35,802 bases of DNA, from NCBI GenBank assembly GCA_012520725.1, contig JAAYNQ010000125.1, positions 1-35,802 of the forward strand. The letters are read 5' to 3'. Positions 1 through 6,072 of this stretch are shown piece after piece (the stretch's first letter is position 1; each line of letters begins with the position of its first letter). The DNA comes from Syntrophomonadaceae bacterium. Lineage in GTDB: Bacteria; Bacillota; Syntrophomonadia; Syntrophomonadales; Syntrophomonadaceae. The notes beneath the pieces are model-generated. The model saw nothing but the letters and a program-made list of their open reading frames with translations, was not told the origin of the DNA and searched no databases. The translations under genes and the position numbers were made by a program.

Positions 1-406
1 AAATCACTAACTTGTTTTGCCTTTTCAATGGTAGCAAGAAAATAACTTCAACCAGGATAATTGAAGCTACGATAGCAGTTATAACACTGGACAGCAAACC
101 CAGCAGCAAAACTATAGCGGCTACTAGGGCCGAGATGGGGACTTTCTGTAGGAGTTTGCTCATCAATATGGAAAACTGATCTTTAAGTACAAAAAACAAG
201 ATGCCTGCCACTAAAACCACTGATGCAATCATGATCGGTTCTTGCAGAGCCTCCAAGACCAGGTGGGTATTAATTTTACCCGAGATGATGGCGGCCAGAA
301 TTCCCATTACAAAGAGGAATGGTTCCAGGTTTTCTTCAACTTTCTTAATCATAAAGGGCAAAGTCAGCACCAAAAGTAGTATTACGGTAAGTCCACCAAT
401 AACCAA
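1..406 (-). CDS. DUF1646-family membrane protein, partial (C-terminus beyond window)
   Basis: The minus-strand frame reads from a TTG at 404-406 out of the left edge, so about 135 N-terminal residues are seen. They are strongly hydrophobic, with about four membrane segments. The N-terminal helix is followed by LPFMIKKVEENLEPFLFVMG, then a helix rich in Ile/Ala and a segment ending near SSVITAIVASIILVE. From memory this matches the DUF1646 family of integral membrane proteins, often annotated as putative cation or ion transporters; no substrate can be read from the sequence. The TTG start follows an AAGGGA-type Shine-Dalgarno at about 9 nt, and an in-frame TAG lies just upstream. An ATG a few bases upstream of the TTG is in another frame and stops after nine codons. 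The gene diverges from the CoA-transferase pair and has its own sigma-54-like promoter, so the two are probably expressed under the same condition. The family call is fairly sure; the function is unknown. Confidence 0.72.
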   Translation of the reverse strand, partial: MVIGGLTVILLLVLTLPFMIKKVEENLEPFLFVMGILAAIISGKINTHLVLEALQEPIMIASVVLVAGILFFVLKDQFSILMSKLLQKVPISALVAAIVLLLGLLSSVITAIVASIILVEVIFLLPLKRQNKLVI

Positions 407-503
407 TTCATTTCTTCCCTTCTATAATAATGTTTATCAATAACAAGCCCTGATTCTATTTGAATTCCCCAGCACCTCCTCCGATCCTGTTCTAATCTGC
501 TTC

Positions 504-520
504 ATGCAAAATTTATACCA
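504..520 (-). promoter_or_regulatory. Sigma-54 type -24/-12 promoter for the DUF1646 gene
   Basis: Read on the minus strand the site is TGGTATAAATTTTGCAT. The GG and GC dinucleotides are exactly 10 bp apart and the -12 box is TTGCAT, which fits the sigma-54 consensus TGGCAC-N5-TTGCW with mismatches only in the middle of the -24 box. The predicted start is near 494, leaving a leader of about 88 nt. Palindrome 608-643 lies about 130 bp upstream. Confidence 0.5.
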
Positions 521-607
521 TTGTCTAGAATACTGCTTTTATGCTGGTTAAATAGAAAATGGGGGAGAGCTGAACCGGGTAAAGTGTCCCAGACTATAGA
601 ATAAAGG

Positions 608-643
608 TGTCAAGTTCTTGGATTAATGTTCAAGAAGCTGACA
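608..643. promoter_or_regulatory. 36-bp palindrome, putative enhancer site 1
   Basis: This imperfect inverted repeat has outer arms TGTCA and TGACA and inner arms TTG/CAA, all symmetrical about one centre. It shares arm sequence, symmetry and exact 36-bp length with the site at 770-805. It lies about 130 bp upstream of the predicted start of the minus-strand sigma-54 promoter. That is a normal position for an activator of the NtrC class. Confidence 0.5.
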
Positions 644-769
644 TTTAATTAAGGTGGAAATATATTCAGGCAGTTTTTTGGGCCTAAAGGCTGAGAATAT
701 GATCCTTGGATATTTATCCCAGACTGGAATATTATCTCAGGTATGGGGGAGAAAAAGGATTTAGCCAGA

Positions 770-805
770 TGTCAGATCTTTGGATTATAATCCAATAAAC
801 TGACA
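770..805. promoter_or_regulatory. 36-bp palindrome, putative enhancer site 2
   Basis: The outer arms TGTCAG and CTGACA surround a perfect 16-bp inner palindrome, TTGGATTATAATCCAA (780-795), on the same centre. It is the second copy of the 608-643 motif, 162 bp away, and lies about 110 bp upstream of the predicted start of the plus-strand sigma-54 promoter. Both copies together look like binding sites of one dimeric activator. Confidence 0.55.
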
Positions 806-869
806 CCTGTTTTTGCATAATAAAAACAAAATATCTGATATTTGGGGCTATTATCGATTCGATTAGCTT

Positions 870-885
870 TGGCATGCTAATTGCA
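870..885 (+). promoter_or_regulatory. Sigma-54 type -24/-12 promoter for the CoA-transferase genes
   Basis: TGGCATGCTAATTGCA matches the consensus TGGCACG-N4-TTGCW at all but one position, with exactly 10 bp between GG (871-872) and GC (883-884). The predicted start is near 896, giving a long leader of about 270 nt before the GTG start at 1169. Confidence 0.7.
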
Positions 886-1092
886 TATTAAGGAAGAAGA
901 ATTATTAGTTGCAGTATGGTATCAGGCAAGACAAAGAAGTACATAGGATCGAATGACCTCGGTAATTGGACAATGGAATAACAGGTAAATTATGCTGCAA
1001 ATAGTATGAAATTGGTAGTCTATGACAAAAAGATTTATTAGGCTTCAAAAGAGAGGAAGGTGAAATTAAGAAGTATTACTGAAGATAAGATA

Positions 1093-1120
1093 TTGCAAAT
1101 GTATTCGTATATATTTGCAA
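1093..1120 (+). promoter_or_regulatory. Perfect leader hairpin/palindrome upstream of the CoA-transferase alpha gene
   Basis: The arms TTGCAAAT and ATTTGCAA continue inward through one G-U pair to give a 12-bp stem closing a 4-nt loop. It lies in the predicted 5' leader, ending 48 nt before the start codon. No T-run follows, so it is not an intrinsic terminator. It could be an RNA stabiliser or a protein operator; the sequence does not decide. Confidence 0.4.
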
Positions 1121-1168
1121 ACTTAACACATAATCTATAAATAGTAAGCTGAAAAGGAGGATCTACAA

Positions 1169-1990
1169 GTGAAAGAAAAAGTCATGTCTTTAGACCAGGC
1201 CCTAAACCTGGTTCAAGATGGGATGCTTCTGGCCATGGGTGGAAATGGCATGCATAGAAATGCAACTCTATTCGCCCTGGGATTGACTCTAAAGCCAGTA
1301 AAGGATCTCAAAGTTTGTGCTGCAGCACCTGGAATTGCTGCGGATATCCTGGTTGGAACCGGAAAAGCCGATAGAGCGTATTTTGGATTTTTCGGATTAG
1401 AAAATGAAGCAGGTCTGGCCCCTGGTATGCGTAAAGCCATGCAGGGAGCCAATCCTACTGCCAAAGCTACCGAAGGTTCCTGAACTGCCCAGATAGCGGC
1501 TCTCCGTGGGGGAGCATATGGTATACCATTCCAGCCGGTGTGCGGAATGTGGGGCAGTGATCTATTGGAACAGAATCCGGATTTTTACAAAGTTATGGAA
1601 TGTCCCTGGACCGGGGAAAAGGTGGTTTGCGTAAGATCACTGAGACCGGATTATTCGATTATTCATGTGCAGGAAGCTGATATTTATGGTAATGCCCGTA
1701 TACTGGGACCTAATTATCAGGATGTTCTATTGTCCAGAGCTTCCGGCCATGTTATCCTGACTACTGAACGTATTGTGGGAACCTATCGCATGCAGGAGGA
1801 ACCCAAGCTCACTGCCATCCCCCATATATTAGTTGATGCAGTGGTTGAATTGCCTGGTGGAGCCAAACATGGAATATGTTATCCTGAATACCTGACCGTA
1901 GATTTTGATCTACACAAGGAATACCAGAAAGCGGTAAAAAGCGGTGAGGTACCCAAATTCGCCGAAAAAATGTTGGAAGGGAGGCTATAA
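1169..1990 (+). CDS. Class I CoA-transferase-fold alpha subunit (GctA/IpdA-like), probable selenoprotein with in-frame TGA
   Basis: Read through the TGA at 1481-1483 (codon 105), the gene encodes 273 residues, near the usual length of GctA-type alpha subunits. The N-terminus has the family glycine-rich turn AMGGNGMHRN. Beyond the TGA the frame continues with ALRGGAYGIPFQP, GMWGSDLL, IIHVQEADIYGNARILGP and VDAVVELPGGAKHG, all typical of the family. No frameshift or second stop is seen, which argues against ordinary gene decay. The GTG start has AAGGAGG 8 nt upstream. From memory, aligned homologs carry Cys at the TGA position, and in the ring-hydrolase branch (IpdA) a catalytic Glu. The beta gene starts 2 nt after this one ends. 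The substrate is unknown. The main alternatives are a nonsense mutation or a sequencing error. Confidence 0.75.
1481..1515 (+). promoter_or_regulatory. Putative Sec codon (TGA) and bacterial SECIS hairpin
   Basis: After the in-frame TGA (1481-1483), nucleotides 1499-1505 (GCTCTCC) can pair with 1509-1515 (GGGGAGC). This gives up to seven pairs, one of them G-U, closing the loop GTG at 1506-1508; a 6-bp stem with a 5-nt loop is also possible. There are 22 nt between the TGA and the 3-nt loop. As I recall, bacterial SECIS elements have the apical loop roughly 16-37 nt after UGA, a short stem, and G among the first loop bases. All three conditions are met. No selA/B/C/D gene lies in the window. 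Confidence 0.5.
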
Positions 1991-1992
1991 AA

Positions 1993-2742
1993 ATGGAATA
2001 TGGAAAAGATTATGGAAAACCGGAAATGTTTGCTGTAGCATGTATTCGTGAGATACAGGAAGGCGATAATGTATTCCACGGCCTCGCTTCTCCAACCCCC
2101 ATGGTAGCCATGAAGGCGGCTAAAGTTTTGGGTAAGGATTTTGCCTATATAACTTTGACCGATGGTTTAGATCATGACTATTTACGTCCTCCTTACGTTG
2201 CTTCTACCCTGACCGAAAATACCTATACCGGAAGTGTGGCAACCTTTGGACTGGATGATATCTTTGACCTATTTGCCAGAGGCCAGGGAGATATTGCTTT
2301 CCTGTCCTGCCTGCAGATAGACAAGACCGGAAGAATTGCTATGTCGGTTCTGGGGGGAACAGATTACGATCATCCTGCCCTTAGAGGACCTGGTGGGGCT
2401 GGCTCTGCCAGTATAGTACCCTGCTGTCCCAGGACTATCATTTGGAAGTGTTCCCATGATACCAGAACTATGGTGAAGCATGTTGAGTTTGCTACTACTT
2501 CTCCAGCCAAGGACAAATGGATGATCTTAATTACTCCATTATGTATATTCCGCAAAGCTCCCGGAGAAACTGAGTTTAAACTAGATTGCATATTCCCCTA
2601 TACCACTATTGAAGAAGTAAAAGAAAACACGGCCTGGGAAATTGAAGAAACTGATGTGCCGGTAATGGATCCTCCTACGGAAGAAGAACTGGCCGCCCTC
2701 AAGAAGGTTGACCCCAATTATATTCTGGGCTATGAATTCTAA
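1993..2742 (+). CDS. Class I CoA-transferase-fold beta subunit (GctB/IpdB-like)
   Basis: This 249-residue partner of the upstream alpha subunit starts 2 nt after its stop, with GGAGG in the end of the alpha gene. The N-terminal AVACIREIQEGDNVFHGLASPTPMVA is the usual GctB-type beginning (a reaction-independent CoA-transferase fold). The middle has GPGGAGSA, the glycine-rich stretch of the beta subunit. In typical members the first domain ends in ESG, whose Glu forms the glutamyl-CoA thioester. Here the aligned place reads YITLTDGLDHD, with Thr at the Glu position. The pair may therefore not be a classical CoA-transferase; a hydrolase or lyase like IpdAB is an alternative. The alignment was done by eye. 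The family call is confident; the reaction is open. Confidence 0.8.
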   Translation: MEYGKDYGKPEMFAVACIREIQEGDNVFHGLASPTPMVAMKAAKVLGKDFAYITLTDGLDHDYLRPPYVASTLTENTYTGSVATFGLDDIFDLFARGQGDIAFLSCLQIDKTGRIAMSVLGGTDYDHPALRGPGGAGSASIVPCCPRTIIWKCSHDTRTMVKHVEFATTSPAKDKWMILITPLCIFRKAPGETEFKLDCIFPYTTIEEVKENTAWEIEETDVPVMDPPTEEELAALKKVDPNYILGYEF

Positions 2743-2762
2743 TATAGAAAAAATATAAGATT

Positions 2763-2811
2763 AAAGCGGGACATCACAGAAATGTTAATTCTGTGGTGGT
2801 CCCGCTTTAGG
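2763..2811 (+). terminator. Intrinsic terminator after the CoA-transferase pair
   Basis: A long hairpin has outer arms AAAGCGGGAC and GTCCCGCTTT and further inner pairing (TCACAGAA with TTCTGTGG), followed by a short T-containing tail. It closes the sigma-54 operon. Confidence 0.8.
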
Positions 2812-2889
2812 TTTTAATTGAACCGCAAGTTGTAGGTGTGGTCTGGGATTGCTGTATTTATCCAATAATATGGAAGTCCAACTATGTAC

Positions 2890-3141
2890 AGGCGTTGACG
2901 CGCACAGCTCGCAGCTACAAAGCTTTACGCTGTGCCCCACTAGCGGAGGCGGTGAGCACAGCTGGCCCCTACAGACTTACAACGGTGTTTTTGGTACTAT
3001 CGAGGATTGTAGGGGCGGTCTTCGACCGCCCGCCGGGGTTTGCTACGATATTCCGTCGGATGAACAAGCAGGCGAGCACAGCTGGCCCCTACAAGCCTCC
3101 AACCTTTGCTGTATATGCAGGCGAGCACAGCTCGCAGCTAC
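2890..3141. repeat. Dispersed palindromic repeat cluster, left of the persulfide reductase
   Basis: This stretch contains one complete 84-bp element (3009-3092) that begins GTAGGGGC and ends GCCCCTAC, with an inner palindrome GGCGGTC-N-GACCGCC-like core. Several partial pieces (GAGCACAGCTGGCCCCTAC and GAGCACAGCTCGCAGCTAC types) lie around it. The orientation is opposite to the array at 5130-5645. Open frames here follow the palindromes on both strands and do not look like genes. The rest of the gap from 2812 to 3322 shows no gene. Confidence 0.75.
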
Positions 3142-3322
3142 GGTCTGTTGCCATGACCTGCATAGTGCTGGACGCTTATGCTAGGGAGATACATACATAG
3201 GGTTAAGACCCAAATATCCAGCTTACTCATATTATTTGCATCTAGGTAGCAGATTTGGTTTAGAATAGAACTATAGACATATGTTTATATCATATACTCT
3301 TAAGAAAGGCAGGTGACTTATG

Positions 3323-3368
3323 CCTGGTTGAGTAAGTCGACTCCCCGGTTTTATCCGGGTCAACCAGG
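3323..3368 (+). promoter_or_regulatory. Leader hairpin before the persulfide reductase gene
   Basis: The arms CCTGGTTGA (3323-3331) and TCAACCAGG (3360-3368) enclose a second stem, CCCGG/CCGGG, with a TTTTAT loop. The stem ends 4 nt before the weak AGG ribosome binding site and 10 nt before the ATG at 3379. It may modulate translation or mRNA stability. It also argues that the ATG at 3379, not the GTG at 3313 inside the same frame, is the real start. Confidence 0.45.
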
Positions 3369-3378
3369 TTTAGGAAAG

Positions 3379-5043
3379 ATGAGAAGAAAAATAATTGTAG
3401 TGGGTGGAGTAGCCGGAGGAGCCAGTGCGGCATGCCGCTTGCGGCGCCTGGACGAAGCAGCTCATATAATTATGTTCGAGCGGGGAGCAGACATTTCTTT
3501 TGCCAATTGCGGCCTGCCATACTATGTGGGAGGGGTAATCGAACAGCGAAAAAAATTGCTGGTGCAGACCCCAAAATCTATGCGTAGCCGTTTTAACATT
3601 GATGTAAGAACCATGAGTGAAGTTATTAAAGTTAAACCGGCGGATAAGAAGGTAGAAGTAAAAAATTTAATTAATGACACGGTCTATGAAGAGACCTATG
3701 ATTATCTGATACTATCTCCCGGAGCCCAGCCTGCCTTACACAATATTCCGGGAATAGAAAAATCCAATGTCTTTGTAGTTAGAAATGTACCAGACAGTGA
3801 CAATATAAAACAGTATATTCAAAGCCATCAGCCCTCTGCTGCAGCGGTAGTTGGGGCTGGTTATATCGGGCTGGAAATGGCAGAGATGCTAAAAGAATCA
3901 GGACTTAAGGTGACTATAATTGAAGCGGCTGATCAGATTCTGGGGGCCTTGGATCCTGATATGGCAGCTATAGTTCAGGACTATATTAAGAAACAAGGGA
4001 TTGATATAATCCTTTCGGATAAAGTAGTGGCCATGGAGGGTGCCGAACAGGTAGAGAAAGTACAACTGGAAAGCGGGAAGACCGTTGCGGCCGGGTTAAT
4101 AATTATGGGGACTGGGGTAAAGCCCGAGGTTTGGTTGGCTCAAGAGGCTGGCTTGGCCATCGGTTCTACCGGGGGTATACTGGTAAACGAATACCTGCAA
4201 ACTTCTGATCCCTTTATATATGCAGCCGGGGACGCCATACAGATTAAGGACTTTGTTACCGGAGACGACAGCCTGGTGCCCCTGGCCGGACCAGCAAACC
4301 GGCAGGGATGGATAGTGGCCAACAATATTTGTGGCCGGCAAATTAAATACACCGGTTCCCAGGGTACTTCTATAGTTAAGATTATGGATATGGTGGCCGG
4401 GGGGACTGGACAGAATGAAAAACAATTAAAGCGTAAAAACATCGATTATTTGTTCTGTCATGCCCATCCTTTTTCTCATGCCACCTATTATCCCGGCAGT
4501 AGCCAGATGACTATCAAACTGCTGTTTACTCCGGGGGAAGGAAAGATATTGGGGGCCCAGGTGGTAGGATATGACAATGTTGATAAGACCATAGATGTCC
4601 TGGCTACTGCCATTAGAGCCGGGATGAATGTCTACGACTTGCTGGAGTTGGAACTGGCCTATGCTCCACCCTTTTCCTCAGCCAAGAGTCCGCCCAATAT
4701 GGTAGCTTATGTGGCAGCCAATATACTGGACGGCAGCATTGACTGTGTGCGCTGGGAAGAAGTCCGGGATCTGTTGGAAGAGGGAACCTTCTTGATCGAT
4801 GCTCGTATGCCCAGGGAAGTGGAAAAAGGCAGTGTTGACGGGGCCCATAATATCCCGGTGGATGATTTGCGGGAACGATTGGATGAGCTGCCCAAAGACC
4901 GGGAAATAGCTGTTTTCTGCCAGGTGGGCATGAGATCCTATATTGCCAATCGCATCCTACAGCAAAACGGTTTTAAGGCCAAAAACATCAGTGGGGGCTA
5001 CCGCTTATACCAGTATCTGAAAAATAGTGGCCTGGTTGAATAG
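3379..5043 (+). CDS. CoA-disulfide / NADH-dependent persulfide reductase with C-terminal rhodanese domain
   Basis: The gene encodes a 554-residue flavoprotein. The N-terminal GGVAGGASAA is the FAD dinucleotide-binding motif, a second GAGYIGLEMAE near residue 160 binds NAD(P)H, and AAGDAIQ near residue 280 is the second FAD motif. Cys44 in ANCGLPYY is the single redox cysteine of the CoA-disulfide reductase family. From about residue 450 a rhodanese domain follows, with Cys514 in CQVGMRSY as the persulfide-carrying residue. Fusions of this type (CoADR-RHD, Npsr) reduce CoA disulfide, CoA persulfide or polysulfide. The same frame stays open upstream to a GTG at 3313, but those 22 extra codons cover a strong hairpin and precede the conserved N-terminus. 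The gene stands alone between repeat clusters and ends in a terminator. The family call is sure; the exact substrate is not. Confidence 0.9.
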   Translation: MRRKIIVVGGVAGGASAACRLRRLDEAAHIIMFERGADISFANCGLPYYVGGVIEQRKKLLVQTPKSMRSRFNIDVRTMSEVIKVKPADKKVEVKNLINDTVYEETYDYLILSPGAQPALHNIPGIEKSNVFVVRNVPDSDNIKQYIQSHQPSAAAVVGAGYIGLEMAEMLKESGLKVTIIEAADQILGALDPDMAAIVQDYIKKQGIDIILSDKVVAMEGAEQVEKVQLESGKTVAAGLIIMGTGVKPEVWLAQEAGLAIGSTGGILVNEYLQTSDPFIYAAGDAIQIKDFVTGDDSLVPLAGPANRQGWIVANNICGRQIKYTGSQGTSIVKIMDMVAGGTGQNEKQLKRKNIDYLFCHAHPFSHATYYPGSSQMTIKLLFTPGEGKILGAQVVGYDNVDKTIDVLATAIRAGMNVYDLLELELAYAPPFSSAKSPPNMVAYVAANILDGSIDCVRWEEVRDLLEEGTFLIDARMPREVEKGSVDGAHNIPVDDLRERLDELPKDREIAVFCQVGMRSYIANRILQQNGFKAKNISGGYRLYQYLKNSGLVE

Positions 5044-5060
5044 ATTTTAAGTTTTATTAA

Positions 5061-5098
5061 GCAGGCAGGGATCTCATGGTTCCTGCCTGTTTAATTTT
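5061..5098 (+). terminator. Intrinsic terminator after the persulfide reductase
   Basis: The arms CAGGCAGG (5062-5069) and CCTGCCTG (5082-5089) are followed by TTTAATTTT. Confidence 0.8.
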
Positions 5099-5129
5099 CC
5101 CATGAATCAATGATTAACGATGCTAGTAC

Positions 5130-5645
5130 CTCAGAGCTAGCTGCGCTCGCCCGCTGGTCCATCCGCCGGAATACCGTAGCAAACCCCGGCTGGCGGCCGA
5201 AGACCGCCCCTACACATGCCCGCATGAGATCCATACTAACGATGCCAATCCGTAGGGGCGACCTGCGGTCGCCAGCCTGCCCGTTCCCCGGAATACCGTA
5301 GCAAACCCCGGCTGGCGGCCGAAGACCGCCCCTACACATGCCCGCATGAGATCCATACTAACGATGCCAATCCGTAGGGGCGAGCTGCGGTCGCCCGCTG
5401 GTCCATCCGCCGGAATACCGTAGCAAACCCCGGCTGGCGGTCGAAGACCGCCTCTACACATGCCCGCATGAGATCCATACTAACGATGCCAATCCGTAGG
5501 GGCTAGCTGCGCTCGCCCGCCTGCCTATCCGCAGGAATATCGAAGCAAACCTGGCTGGTGGTCGAAGACCGCCCCTAGTATTGCCGCCAGCGACCACCGA
5601 AATACTGTAGCTAGTCTCGTGCTGGCGGTCGAAGACCGCCCCTAC
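5130..5645. repeat. Tandem array of 84-bp palindromic elements, 122-bp period
   Basis: Four 84-bp elements can be placed at 5130-5213, 5252-5335, 5374-5457 and 5496-5579. A degenerate, rearranged fifth ends at 5645. Complete units start GTAGGGGC and end GCCCCTAC (or one-base variants), so each has terminal inverted repeats plus inner palindromes such as GGCGACC-TGC-GGTCGCC. They are separated by a nearly identical 38-bp spacer containing GCCCGCATGAGATCCATACT, which gives the exact 122-bp period. The first unit has lost its left end by mutation. Open frames in the array are by-products of the repeat. Nothing else is seen up to the yqfC start region. Confidence 0.85.
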
Positions 5646-5779
5646 ACACTTTCCACCTTTCATCTTCAACTTTTTTTCAACTTTCCACTTCTGATTCAGC
5701 TCCCTGGCATTAGCTATCCGGCACTGGCATATATTTGTATGAATGCATATATAAGCCCGAAAAAGGAGGCGGTCACAGT

Positions 5780-6058
5780 ATGGAAAAAAACCGGGATACT
5801 CTCAATCGAGTAATGGCTGACTTTCTGGAAATACCCAGGGACCTGGTCATGGATATCCCCAAGCTGACCCTTATAGGGAGAAATGAGTTGTATATCGAGA
5901 ATCACCGAGGAATTATTGAATTCCAGGCAGATTTGCTAAGAATTAATCTCAGTCGGGGCTTTATTGAAATACAGGGCAATAATCTGGAAATCAAAACCCT
6001 CTTGCCTGAGGAACTCTTTTTAATCGGTGAAATAAACACCATAGTCTTCAGGGATTGA
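5780..6058 (+). CDS. yqfC: Sporulation protein YqfC (YabP/YqfC family)
   Basis: This 92-residue protein lies directly upstream of yqfD, the usual place of yqfC in spore formers. The core runs LTLIGRNELYIENHRGIIEF and ends LRINLSRGFIEIQGNNLEI, the short beta-rich YabP/YqfC pattern. The ATG at 5780 has AAAGGAGG 11 nt upstream; 15 extra in-frame codons upstream would cover this ribosome binding site and are not used. In Bacillus the gene is made in the mother cell under sigma-E. A poor candidate (GCATATA, then CATATATA at 5746) lies just upstream, but its spacing is short and I do not call it. The molecular role is not known. Confidence 0.85.
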   Translation: MEKNRDTLNRVMADFLEIPRDLVMDIPKLTLIGRNELYIENHRGIIEFQADLLRINLSRGFIEIQGNNLEIKTLLPEELFLIGEINTIVFRD

Positions 6059-6072
6059 TAGGGGGTTAAGTT

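Noticed and set aside
201-443. 80-residue plus-strand frame at the left edge
   Set aside because: It is antisense to the DUF1646 gene, which reads as a good membrane protein, and has no ribosome binding site or family resemblance.
1060-1140. 26-codon open frame in the CoA-transferase leader (GTG at 1060)
   Set aside because: The purine-rich site directly abuts the GTG, without proper spacing. The peptide has no recognisable feature and the frame runs through the leader hairpin.
1169-1990. Reading the alpha subunit as two separate genes (1169-1483 and 1538-1990) or as a pseudogene
   Set aside because: Both halves are in the same frame and the sequence between the TGA and 1538 is family-like (AALRGGAYGIPF). 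No ribosome binding site precedes 1538 and no other lesion is present.
2838-3200. Two overlapping plus-strand frames of 111-120 residues
   Set aside because: They are made of palindromic repeat sequence and appear in more than one frame, as expected from low stop content in GC-rich repeats.
5130-5645. CRISPR array
   Set aside because: The repeated unit is 84 bp with terminal inverted repeats and the spacers are identical, unlike CRISPR arrays with 25-40 bp repeats and unique spacers.
5091-5669. Several related minus- and plus-strand frames with similar peptides
   Set aside because: They mirror the 122-bp tandem repeat. The shared peptides (such as CVGAVFGRQPGFATVF) come from the repeat, not from a protein family.
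5727-5753. Sigma-E promoter for yqfC
   Set aside because: GCATATA and CATATATA are present, but the 12-bp spacing is short and the implied start would fall right at the ribosome binding site.
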